A DNA stretch of 64,000 nt from Holophagales bacterium (GTDB taxonomy: Bacteria > Acidobacteriota > Thermoanaerobaculia > Multivoradales > JAGPDF01), in assembly GCA_016699405.1 (NCBI GenBank), contig CP064972.1:4681501-4745500 (forward strand), in the 5' to 3' direction. Within the stretch, counting starts at the first letter, position 1. Every line of letters begins with the position of its first letter. The translations under genes were made by a program, and so were the position numbers. Positions 8,876 to 16,471 of the stretch are shown here, piece by piece. The notes beneath the pieces were generated by a model that worked only from the letters and a program-made list of their open reading frames with translations, was not told where the DNA came from and did no database searches.

Positions 8876-10680
8876 GCGGTCGCGTCGATTCGCCTCGCTT
8901 CGTCGCCCTGCTGGCGCTCACCCTCGTCGCCGCGGCGCTCGCGGCGCCGGCGTGGGGCGCCGACGAGCCGAGGATCACCGCGCGGCTCGAGCCCGAAGTG
9001 ATCGGTCTCGACGAAGCCGCGGTGCTGACGATCGAGGTCGGGGCGAGCGGCTTCGCCTCGCTCGCTCCCCGGCCGACCTTCGACCTCGAGAACTTCGAGA
9101 TCGCCGCCGGTCCCTCGCGCGCCGAGAACTTCCGTTTCGTCAACGGCGAGACGGCGCGCAGCGTCTCCTTCCAATGGCAGTTGCGCCCACTCGCCGTCGG
9201 GGCGGCGAAGGTGCGCAACCTCGTCGTCGCACTCGGCGACGCCCAGCACAAGCTCGCCGATCTCGACGCCCGCGTCGAGACCGCCGCCCCGCCGGGCCGC
9301 GCCGCGCGAGCGCCGAGCGCGCCGGCCGACCCGTTCGCCCAGCTCTTCCCCGAGCTCTTCTCCCAGCGCCAGGCGCCGCGGGCGGCCGCGCGAGCGCCGA
9401 AGGTGCGGCTCGCCGTCGCGCTCGATCCGCCGGATCCTTACGTCGGTCAGCAGGCGGTGTTCACGCTCTATCTGCTCACCCAGGCGGACGTCCACCGGGT
9501 CAGTCCGCGCGACCTCCCGGAGTTTCGCGGCTTCTGGGTGCGCGAAATCCAGCTCCCTGATCGGCCTCGTCCGGAATGGGTCGAGGTCGACGGCGAGCGG
9601 TACGGTCGCGTCCCGCTGCTGCGGCGTGCGCTCTTCCCGCTCTCCGCCGGGAAGTTCGAGATTCCGCCGGTCACGGTCGATTCCATCGTCGAGGTCACCG
9701 AGCTGACGCCCTGGGGGACTCCGCTCGGCCGACCGGCCGAAGTGCGCCGGGCCACCGAGCGGATGACGATCAACGTCCGGCCGCTCCCCAGCGCTCCGGA
9801 GGGCTTCGCCGGGGCGGTCGGCACGCTCGCGGTGCAGGCTCGGATCGAGCCCGCGTCCGTGACGGCCGGAGAAGCGGCGACGCTGACGCTCTCGGTCTCC
9901 GGACCGGGCAACCTGCGGAGCCTGCCCGACCCGGAGCCCGCCACGCCGAGCGGGATCCGCCGCTTCCCGCCGCAGAGCCGCAGCAGCGAGGAGCTCGCCG
10001 GCGACCGGCTGAAGAGCGCGCGGACCTGGTCCTACGTCCTCGTGCCGGAGCGCTCCGGCAGTTTCGCTCTGCCCCCGTTCTCGCTCACCTACTTCGACCC
10101 GAAGGCGGGGCAGTTCAAGACCGCGGCGAGCCAGCCCCTGAGCCTCGAGGCGCGCGCCCGCCCCGGCGAGTCCGACGTGGCCGCTGCGCGACCCGAGGCG
10201 AGGGACGAGCCGACGCCGTCCGCACCCGAGGGGCCGGTCTCCCCAGCAGCGTCCACTCTGCCGACCTGGCTGCTCGCCGCCGTCTGGGCGGGCGGCGGGG
10301 CGCTCACCGCCCTCGGCGGGGTCGGAGCCGTGATGGGATGGCGCCGCAGCCGCTCTCCGCGTGCGCAGTCTCGCCGCCGGCTCCTCGCCCGCCTCGACGA
10401 GGCACGTCGCGAGAATCGGCCGCGCCAGGCGGCGGGGGCGATCGAAGACGCTTGGCGCGACTATCTCTCCGAGCGGTGGCACCTGCCGGCCGACAGTCCG
10501 ATCGGCCAGTGGGGAGAGCTGCTCTCGACTCAGGGCGTCGGACGGGAAACGGCCGACCGGCTCGTCGCCTTCCTTGGCGACCTCCACCTGCTGCGCTTCG
10601 CTCCCGAGCTCTCGGCCACCGAGTCGCTCGCCGCCGACCTCGCCGAGCGCTCCCGCCAGCTCGCCCGCGAGCTGCACTGA
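8872..10680 (+). CDS. batD: BatD-like protein
   Basis: 602 residues with a GTG start overlapping the BatC stop. Signal segment at residues 10-30, several Ig-like beta domains (RITARLEPEVIGLDEAAVLTI, later WSYVLVPERSGSFALPPF), one membrane segment near residues 463-487 and a cytoplasmic helical tail. This is the BatD/oxygen-tolerance family layout. It is the last gene of the MoxR-DUF58-Bat operon; the next gene has its own promoter candidate. Confidence 0.87.
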   Translation: MSGRVDSPRFVALLALTLVAAALAAPAWGADEPRITARLEPEVIGLDEAAVLTIEVGASGFASLAPRPTFDLENFEIAAGPSRAENFRFVNGETARSVSFQWQLRPLAVGAAKVRNLVVALGDAQHKLADLDARVETAAPPGRAARAPSAPADPFAQLFPELFSQRQAPRAAARAPKVRLAVALDPPDPYVGQQAVFTLYLLTQADVHRVSPRDLPEFRGFWVREIQLPDRPRPEWVEVDGERYGRVPLLRRALFPLSAGKFEIPPVTVDSIVEVTELTPWGTPLGRPAEVRRATERMTINVRPLPSAPEGFAGAVGTLAVQARIEPASVTAGEAATLTLSVSGPGNLRSLPDPEPATPSGIRRFPPQSRSSEELAGDRLKSARTWSYVLVPERSGSFALPPFSLTYFDPKAGQFKTAASQPLSLEARARPGESDVAAARPEARDEPTPSAPEGPVSPAASTLPTWLLAAVWAGGGALTALGGVGAVMGWRRSRSPRAQSRRRLLARLDEARRENRPRQAAGAIEDAWRDYLSERWHLPADSPIGQWGELLSTQGVGRETADRLVAFLGDLHLLRFAPELSATESLAADLAERSRQLARELH

Positions 10681-10716
10681 CACCGCTCCGGCGCACCCGC
10701 GCGAGCTCCCGCTTCC

Positions 10717-10745
10717 TTGGACGGGGAGAGGGGTTCTGCTATGTT
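10717..10745 (+). promoter_or_regulatory. Sigma70-type promoter for the GGDEF gene
   Basis: TTGGAC at 10717-10722 and TATGTT at 10740-10745 are separated by 17 nt, with an extended TGC just before the -10 hexamer. It lies in the gap after batD and about 12 nt before the ATG at 10758. Confidence 0.55.
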
Positions 10746-10757
10746 GGAGTGACCCTC

Positions 10758-11897
10758 ATGGTGGACGTGCAGATCCTCGACGGCGACGCTCTCGAGCAGT
10801 TCCTCGAGCGACGCCGCGCGTCGCCCCAGGCGGAGATGAGCCTGGCGGGCAACCTGGTCGAGGTGCTGCGCAAGGCCAACGAGTTCGTCCCCTCCGACGC
10901 GGGGTCGATCCTGCTCGACAACCCGCGCGAGAAGGTCCCCGAGCGGAATCTCAACTTCCTCACCTTCATCGCCGCCTTCGGCGAGAAGGCGGATCTGCTG
11001 GTCGGTCAGCGCATTCCCGCCGCCAAGGGGGTCGCAGGGCACGTCTACCTCTCCGGCAAGCCGTACCACACGAGCGACCTCGGTCGCGACGCGTTCTTCT
11101 ACGGCGCGGTCGACAAGGCGACGGAGTACCGCTCGCAGTCGCTCGTGGCGATCCCGATCCGCATCGGTAACGACGTCTGCGGCGTGCTCGAGCTGGTCAA
11201 CCGGCGAGGCAGCGACGGCTTCAGCGAGCAGGACCGCAATCTGCTCGACATCTTCGCCGGCTACATCTCGATCGCCATCCAGAACGTCCTCGACGGTCGC
11301 CTGGCGCAGGAGATCGCGCGGCGCGACAACCTCACCGGCCTCTACAACGACCGCTTCCTCCACCTCGCGCTCGAGCGCGCCATCCTCGAGTCGCGCGAGA
11401 GCGGCCGCGACCTCGCGCTTGTCTTCCTCGATCTCGACTACTTCAAACGCGTCAACGACCAGCACGGCCACCTGGCCGGCAGCCAGGTGCTGCGCGAAGT
11501 CGGCCACCTGCTGCGGCGCGTCGTCTGCGACCCGGAGGCCCAGCTCGCCCGCTACGGCGGCGACGAGTTCGTGCTCGCGCTACCCGGTCTCGAGCTCCAG
11601 GACGCCGTGGCCGTCGCCGAAGAGGTGCGCAGCGAGATCGTCGCCACGACCTTCTGCGACGCGGCGGGCGAGATCCAGCACGAGCCGTTGCATCTCTCCG
11701 GCCTGACCGCCTCGATCGGCGTCGCCACGCTGCTGCGTCACTGCGCCGACGAGCACGACCTGGCCATGGCCAAGAGCACGCTGCTGCGACTCTCCGACGC
11801 GGCCATGTACGTGGCCAAAGAGACCGGCAGGAATCGCACCGCCGTTGCCGGCGAGCCGGTGCGCCGGCGCCTTCATTCCGAAGCCTCCGCGCGTTGA
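10758..11897 (+). CDS. GAF-GGDEF diguanylate cyclase
   Basis: 379 residues. A GAF domain (about residues 20-185; LLVGQRIPAAKGVAGHVY and SLVAIPIRIGNDVCGVLELVN) is followed by a GGDEF domain (about 200-365) with DNLTGLYNDRFL, FLDLDYFKRVNDQHGH and the intact active site RYGGDEFVLAL. It should make cyclic di-GMP from two GTP in the cytoplasm under control of a GAF ligand. The RxxD inhibitory site expected five residues before GGDEF is absent (DPEA instead), so product inhibition of the usual kind is unlikely. ATG at 10758 sits just downstream of a good promoter. Confidence 0.93.
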   Translation: MVDVQILDGDALEQFLERRRASPQAEMSLAGNLVEVLRKANEFVPSDAGSILLDNPREKVPERNLNFLTFIAAFGEKADLLVGQRIPAAKGVAGHVYLSGKPYHTSDLGRDAFFYGAVDKATEYRSQSLVAIPIRIGNDVCGVLELVNRRGSDGFSEQDRNLLDIFAGYISIAIQNVLDGRLAQEIARRDNLTGLYNDRFLHLALERAILESRESGRDLALVFLDLDYFKRVNDQHGHLAGSQVLREVGHLLRRVVCDPEAQLARYGGDEFVLALPGLELQDAVAVAEEVRSEIVATTFCDAAGEIQHEPLHLSGLTASIGVATLLRHCADEHDLAMAKSTLLRLSDAAMYVAKETGRNRTAVAGEPVRRRLHSEASAR

Positions 11898-11922
11898 CCG
11901 TCCCCGGGGCCGGTGGTACCCT
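11894..11922 (+). promoter_or_regulatory. Sigma70-type promoter for lysine aminotransferase
   Basis: TTGACC at 11894-11899 overlaps the stop of the GGDEF gene. A 17-nt spacer leads to TACCCT at 11917-11922, preceded by TGG (extended -10). The predicted leader before the ATG at 12013 is about 85 nt and contains two 6-bp hairpins. Confidence 0.6.
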
Positions 11923-12012
11923 CACGGGACCATCCGACGCCGAGCTCTGGCGTCCTGTCTGCTCCGGGCACCCACCCGGACCCAGCTCGCAAGAGGTTCC
12001 CGAGAGGCTCCT

Positions 12013-13356
12013 ATGTCCACGACGACGCTTCCCTCGGTCCACGTCGCGCCCGAGGATGTTCATGCCGTCCTGTCGCGCCACATCCTGGTCGACGGCTACC
12101 ATCTCGTTCTCGACCTGAGACGGTCGCATGGCTCCTTCCTCTACGACCTGGTGCGGGGTCGCGAAGTGCTGGACTTCTTCGGCAGCTTCTCCACCTGCCC
12201 GGTGGGTTACAACCACCCGAAGGTCGACACCCCCGAGTTCCGCGAGCGCATCCTGCCGTCGGCGCTCAACAAACCGGCCAACTCCGACATCTACACCCCG
12301 GAGCTCGCCGAGTTCGTCGAGACCTTCTCGCGCACCGTGCCGCCCAGCTTCCGCGACCACCTCTTCTTCATCGAGGGCGGCGCGGCGGCGGTGGAGAACG
12401 CCCTCAAAGTCGCCTTCGACTGGAAGGTGCGCAAGAACCTGGCGCGCGGCAAAGGGGAGAAGGGCTCGCAGATCATCCACTTCCAGCAGGCGTTCCACGG
12501 CCGCAGCGGCTACACGCTCTCGCTGACCAATACTGCCGACCCGCGCAAGACGCAGTACTTCCCGAAGTTCTCCTGGCCGCGAGTGATCAACCCGAAGCTG
12601 CGCTTCCCGCTCACCGAGCAGGTGATCGCCGACGTCGAGGCGGCGGAACGGCGGGCGATCGGCGAGATCAAGCAGGCGCTCGTCGACCATCCCGACGAGA
12701 TCGCCGCGTTGATCATCGAGCCGATCCAGGGCGAGGGCGGTGACAACCACTTCCGTCGCGAGTTCCTCCAGGCGCTGCGCCATCTCGCCGACGAGGCCGA
12801 GTTCCTGCTCATCTTCGACGAGGTCCAGACCGGCTACGCCACGACCGGCCGCTGGTGGTGCTTCGAGCACTTCGGCGTCGAGCCCGACGTCTTCGCCTTC
12901 GCCAAGAAGACCCAGGTGTGCGGGATCGCTGCCAGTCACCGGGTCGACGAGGTCGACTCGGTGTTCAAGGTCTCGAGCCGCATCAACTCGACCTGGGGCG
13001 GCAACCTGGTCGACATGGTGCGCGGCCAGCGGTACACCGAGATCATCGAAGAGGACGGCCTGGTCGAGAACGCGGCGCGCGTCGGCGCCTATCTGCTGGC
13101 CGGGTTGCAGCGGCTCGAGGAGCACTTCCCCGGTCGGGTGACCAACGCTCGCGGACGCGGCATGTTCCTGGCGGTCGACCTGCCCTCGAACGAGATCCGC
13201 AACCGCACGCTCAAGGCGCTCAACGAGGCCGACGTGCTCGGCCTCGCCTCCGGCGACCACGCGGTCCGCTTCCGCCCGCCGGTCAGTCTCAGCACCGCCG
13301 AGGCGGACGAAGCCCTGCGCCGGGTCGAGAAGGCGCTCTCCGTCGTGCTCGGCTGA
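12013..13356 (+). CDS. lat: L-lysine 6-transaminase
   Basis: 447 residues, matching LAT length. It moves the epsilon-amino group of lysine to 2-oxoglutarate, giving 2-aminoadipate 6-semialdehyde, with PLP as cofactor. Seen: FFIEGGAAAVENALKVAFDW, IHFQQAFHGRSGYTLSLTNT, IIEPIQGEGGDNHFR, the PLP aspartate in LIFDEVQTGY and the Schiff-base lysine in FAFAKKTQVCG. These are typical of LAT rather than of general class III aminotransferases. ATG at 12013 follows GAGAGG. The ALDH7-type gene at 18526 could oxidise the product, though it is not co-transcribed. Confidence 0.9.
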   Translation: MSTTTLPSVHVAPEDVHAVLSRHILVDGYHLVLDLRRSHGSFLYDLVRGREVLDFFGSFSTCPVGYNHPKVDTPEFRERILPSALNKPANSDIYTPELAEFVETFSRTVPPSFRDHLFFIEGGAAAVENALKVAFDWKVRKNLARGKGEKGSQIIHFQQAFHGRSGYTLSLTNTADPRKTQYFPKFSWPRVINPKLRFPLTEQVIADVEAAERRAIGEIKQALVDHPDEIAALIIEPIQGEGGDNHFRREFLQALRHLADEAEFLLIFDEVQTGYATTGRWWCFEHFGVEPDVFAFAKKTQVCGIAASHRVDEVDSVFKVSSRINSTWGGNLVDMVRGQRYTEIIEEDGLVENAARVGAYLLAGLQRLEEHFPGRVTNARGRGMFLAVDLPSNEIRNRTLKALNEADVLGLASGDHAVRFRPPVSLSTAEADEALRRVEKALSVVLG

Positions 13357-13428
13357 GCGCTCGCCGGCTGCCGACCGCCATTCGCCGGCAGGCCGAAGAC
13401 CGGTGGCTACCCGCTCGCTACGCTCTCT

Positions 13429-13459
13429 CCTGCCGCCGCATCCCGGGGCGGCAGGAGGT
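13429..13459 (+). promoter_or_regulatory. Hairpin whose 3' arm overlaps a perfect Shine-Dalgarno
   Basis: CCTGCCGCC (13429-13437) pairs with GGCGGCAGG (13447-13455) around a 9-nt loop. The 3' arm runs into AGGAGGT (13453-13459), 8 nt before the ATG at 13468. It could mask the ribosome binding site of the LiaI-like gene, or serve as a weak end for lat. Confidence 0.5.
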
Positions 13460-13467
13460 GAGCGACC

Positions 13468-13956
13468 ATGATCGACCGTTCCAGGTTCCACCCGTCCCGA
13501 CTGGTCTTCGGGATCTTCCTCATCCTCGTCGGCGCCCTCTCGCTGGCCGGCAAGCTCGATCTACTCGACTCCCGGCTGGTGTGGCGCCTCTGGCCACTCC
13601 TGCTGCTCGGCCTCGGCACGGTCAAGCTCCTCTTCCCGCGCGAGCGCGGCGAGCGCTGGGGTGGCGCCTGGCTGCTCGTCGTCGGCGGCTGGGCGCTCTG
13701 CAGCACCTTCGGATGGCTCGGCCTGTCGTGGCACAACTCGTGGCCGATCCTGCTGATCGGGGTCGGCGGACTCATGGCGCTGCGCGCCGTCTTCGACCGC
13801 GACGGGCAGCAGCCGGGTGCCGACTACGAACGCTCGCGCGACGCAGAGAACCGAGCCTTCGCGGCCGAACGACAGGCCGGCGACGCCGAGCGGCGGATCC
13901 TCGAGGCACGGCTCGACCCGCACACCCACCTCCAGGGGGACGATCATGGACGCTGA
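13468..13956 (+). CDS. Small membrane protein (LiaI/DUF5668-like)
   Basis: 162 residues with four hydrophobic segments in paired form (FGIFLILVGALSLAG, LWPLLLLGLGTVKLLF, WLLVVGGWALCSTF, SWPILLIGVGGLMAL), the LiaI-LiaF-like transmembrane region, and a charged C-terminal helix. It has a perfect AGGAGGTGA ribosome binding site that a hairpin may sequester. It overlaps the next gene by 11 nt and forms an operon with a LiaF-like protein and a LytS/LytTR pair, so a part in envelope-stress sensing is plausible but inferred. Confidence 0.8.
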   Translation: MIDRSRFHPSRLVFGIFLILVGALSLAGKLDLLDSRLVWRLWPLLLLGLGTVKLLFPRERGERWGGAWLLVVGGWALCSTFGWLGLSWHNSWPILLIGVGGLMALRAVFDRDGQQPGADYERSRDAENRAFAAERQAGDAERRILEARLDPHTHLQGDDHGR

Positions 13957-14644
13957 CCACCGTTCCATCCTCTCGCCGCGCCTGGTCGTCGGGCTGGCGA
14001 TTCTCGCCTTCGGCGCGATCCTGCTGCTCGACAACCTGAATCTGGTCGAGGGCCGGCTCTACCTCGACTGGCTCCTGCCGGTCGCCGTGCTCGCCCTCTC
14101 CGCGAGTTGTCTCCTCCAGGGCCGCCGCTGCATCGGCTGGGCACTCGTCTGGGGAGTCGTCGGGGCCCTGCTGGTCGCCAACCGGCTCGGCGCGGAGATC
14201 GACCTGCACGTCGGCCGGCTCCTCGGCCCGGCCATCCTGATCCTCCTCGGTGTCGTGCTGGTGCGGCGCTCCCTCGGCCGTTCCTCCCTCTCGGACGGGG
14301 TCGTCGACAGCGGTTCCACGGTCGACACCTTCGCCGCCCTGGCCGGCAACGAGGTCAAGAGCGCCTCCCAGGAGTTCCGCGGCGGGAATGCCGCGGCCTT
14401 CATGGGCGGGTGCAAGATCGACCTCCGCCAGGCCCGCACGGTGAAACCGGGAGCTGTTCTCGACGTTCTAGCCTTCTGGGGAGGTATCGAAATCGCCGTG
14501 CCGCCGGACTGGAGAGTCAACGGCCGTGTCGTGCCGCTGCTCGGTGCCTATGAAGACAAGACCCACCCCGTGCCCGGGGAGGCCGGTGGCGAGCTCACCA
14601 TCCGCGGTTTCGCGGTGATGGGCGGCGTCGACGTGACGAACTGA
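13946..14644 (+). CDS. LiaF-like membrane protein with C-terminal beta domain
   Basis: 232 residues: four membrane segments in the first 115 residues (LVVGLAILAFGAILLLDNLNL, WLLPVAVLALSA, LVWGVVGALLVANRLG, LLGPAILILLGVVLV), then a beta-rich domain from about 140 (NAAAFMGGCKIDLRQA, AFWGGIEIAVPPDWRV, GFAVMGGVDVTN). The repeated F-MGG-type strands are the LiaF C-terminal/DUF2154 signature. LiaF proteins restrain a neighbouring histidine kinase in Bacillus; here the kinase starts at the overlapping stop codon (TGATG). Confidence 0.85.
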   Translation: MDADHRSILSPRLVVGLAILAFGAILLLDNLNLVEGRLYLDWLLPVAVLALSASCLLQGRRCIGWALVWGVVGALLVANRLGAEIDLHVGRLLGPAILILLGVVLVRRSLGRSSLSDGVVDSGSTVDTFAALAGNEVKSASQEFRGGNAAAFMGGCKIDLRQARTVKPGAVLDVLAFWGGIEIAVPPDWRVNGRVVPLLGAYEDKTHPVPGEAGGELTIRGFAVMGGVDVTN

Positions 14645-15711
14645 TGCACCCACTGCTCGCCCATCCGCGCCAACTGGCCATCTACCTGGCCCTCTGGGTC
14701 CCGCTCGGGCTGCTGCTGGCCGGCACCTTCGGGCTGACGCAGCCGGGCCCCTGGAGCGAGTCGCTGGCCGTCGCGCTGCCGCTCGCCCTGGTCTACGGCT
14801 TTCACTGCCTGACCGCCTGGTACGTCGTCCGCGCCGTGCCGGCGACGGGCGAGTCGCTCGGGCGACCGCTGGCCACCGGGGCCACCGCCGCGGCGATCTC
14901 GGCCCTCGGCTGGCTGGCAGCCGGCGTCGGCTGGAGCGAGCTGCTGGCGGTGCTGCCGCGCTTCGCCGGCGCCGCGACGCGATTCCGCGGCGCCGCGGCG
15001 CTCTTCTTCGCCTGCGGCACGCTGCTCTACGCGCTCGCCCTGCTGCTCCACCACCTGATGATGGCCTTCGAGCGCTCACGCGAGTCGGAACGCCGCACGC
15101 TCGAGGCCCAGGTGCTGGCGGGAGAGGCCGAGCTCCGCGCGCTCAAGGCGCAGCTCGATCCGCACTTCCTTTTCAACAGCCTCAATTCGGTCTCGGCACT
15201 GACCGGTTCGGACCCGGCCGCCGCACGCCGCATGTGCTTGCTGCTCGCCGGCTTCTTCCGCAAGAGCCTCAAGCTCGGGCGGACGCGCGAGATCCCGCTC
15301 GGCGAAGAGCTCTATCTCGCCGAGACCTATCTCGCCATCGAAGAGGTGCGCTTCGGCGAGCGGTTGCGCGTCGTCACCGACATCGCCGAGGACACCCTTG
15401 CGCTGGCCGTGCCGCCGCTCGTCCTCCAGCCGCTGGTCGAGAACGCCGTGCACCATGGCGTGGCGCACCTTCTCGAAGGGGGTGAGGTGCGCCTCGCGGC
15501 GCGGCGGCGCGGCAGTCGGCTCGAGCTCGAGGTCGAGAACCGCTGCGACCCCGACCGCCCGCCGTCGCGCGGCGCCGGCGTCGGCCTGGCCAACGTCCGG
15601 GCCCGTCTCGAGGCGATCTTCGGCCGCGAGGCGACGGTCCTCGCGACGCCGTCGCCCGACCGCTACCGCGTCCAGCTCAGCCTGCCGGCACGCCCGGCGC
15701 CGACGAGCTAG
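14644..15711 (+). CDS. LytS-type sensor histidine kinase
   Basis: 355 residues. Four N-terminal membrane segments (to about residue 140), a short coiled coil, then the His_kinase domain with phospho-acceptor His174 in LKAQLDPHFLFNSLNS and an ATPase domain with LQPLVENAVHHG and GAGVGLANVRARLEAIFG. It should autophosphorylate at the inner membrane and pass phosphate to the LytTR regulator encoded 9 nt downstream. The LiaF-like protein upstream may be its inhibitor, by analogy with Lia systems. Confidence 0.93.
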   Translation: MHPLLAHPRQLAIYLALWVPLGLLLAGTFGLTQPGPWSESLAVALPLALVYGFHCLTAWYVVRAVPATGESLGRPLATGATAAAISALGWLAAGVGWSELLAVLPRFAGAATRFRGAAALFFACGTLLYALALLLHHLMMAFERSRESERRTLEAQVLAGEAELRALKAQLDPHFLFNSLNSVSALTGSDPAAARRMCLLLAGFFRKSLKLGRTREIPLGEELYLAETYLAIEEVRFGERLRVVTDIAEDTLALAVPPLVLQPLVENAVHHGVAHLLEGGEVRLAARRRGSRLELEVENRCDPDRPPSRGAGVGLANVRARLEAIFGREATVLATPSPDRYRVQLSLPARPAPTS

Positions 15712-15720
15712 CATTCGACC

Positions 15721-16458
15721 GTGCGTCTCCTGCTCGTCGACGACGAAGCGCCCGCCCGTGCCGTGTTGCGCGAGATGCTGGCCGTCCACCCCGACGTCAC
15801 GGTCGCCGGCGAGGCCACCAACGGATTCGAGGCGGTGCGCCTGGCCGGCGAGCTCGCACCCGACCTCGTGCTGCTCGACATCCAGATGCCCAAGCTCGAC
15901 GGCTTCGAGGTGCTCGAGTTGCTCGGCGACCGGGCCCCGGCGGTGGTCTTCTGCACGGCGCACGACGAGCATGCGCTGCGTGCCTTCGAGGTGCACGCGG
16001 TCGACTACCTGCTCAAGCCGATCGACCCGGAACGGCTCGCCGAGGCCCTCTCGCGCGCCCGCGACCGTGTGGCCCGGGGGGCCGGCCCGGTCGCGTCACC
16101 CGAGCGGCTCGCCGACGAGGCGCGCGGCAGCGGCCTGCTCGAACGCATCCTGATCCGCGAGGAGGGGCACGTCCACGTGCTCCCGGTGGCGCGGGTGGAC
16201 TTCGTCGAGGCGCGCGACGACTACCTCGTCTTCCATTGCGGCAAGACCACCTTCCGCAAGCAGCAGACACTCGGCGACCTCGAGAAGCGCCTCGACCCGC
16301 GAGCCTTCGTGCGCATCCACCGCTCGTTCGTGCTCAATCTCGACCGGCTGGTGGGGCTCGATCTGTACGCCAAGGACAGCTGGATCGCCCGCCTGGCCGA
16401 CGGCACCAAGCTCCCGGTGAGCCGCGCCGGACACGACCGGCTGCGCGGCGCCTTGTGA
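15721..16458 (+). CDS. LytTR-family response regulator
   Basis: 245 residues. Receiver domain 1-120 with acidic DDE at the N-terminus, phospho-acceptor Asp53 (LVLLDIQMP), conserved Thr/Lys region FCTAHDEHALRAFEV and DYLLKPID; LytTR DNA-binding domain about 140-245 (VDFVEARDDYLVFH, FVRIHRSFVLNLDRL). It starts with GTG at 15721, with a TAGCAT box 6 nt upstream that overlaps the kinase stop. Partner of the preceding kinase. Targets cannot be told from the window. Confidence 0.93.
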   Translation: MRLLLVDDEAPARAVLREMLAVHPDVTVAGEATNGFEAVRLAGELAPDLVLLDIQMPKLDGFEVLELLGDRAPAVVFCTAHDEHALRAFEVHAVDYLLKPIDPERLAEALSRARDRVARGAGPVASPERLADEARGSGLLERILIREEGHVHVLPVARVDFVEARDDYLVFHCGKTTFRKQQTLGDLEKRLDPRAFVRIHRSFVLNLDRLVGLDLYAKDSWIARLADGTKLPVSRAGHDRLRGAL

Positions 16459-16471
16459 AGCGGCTTCTCGG

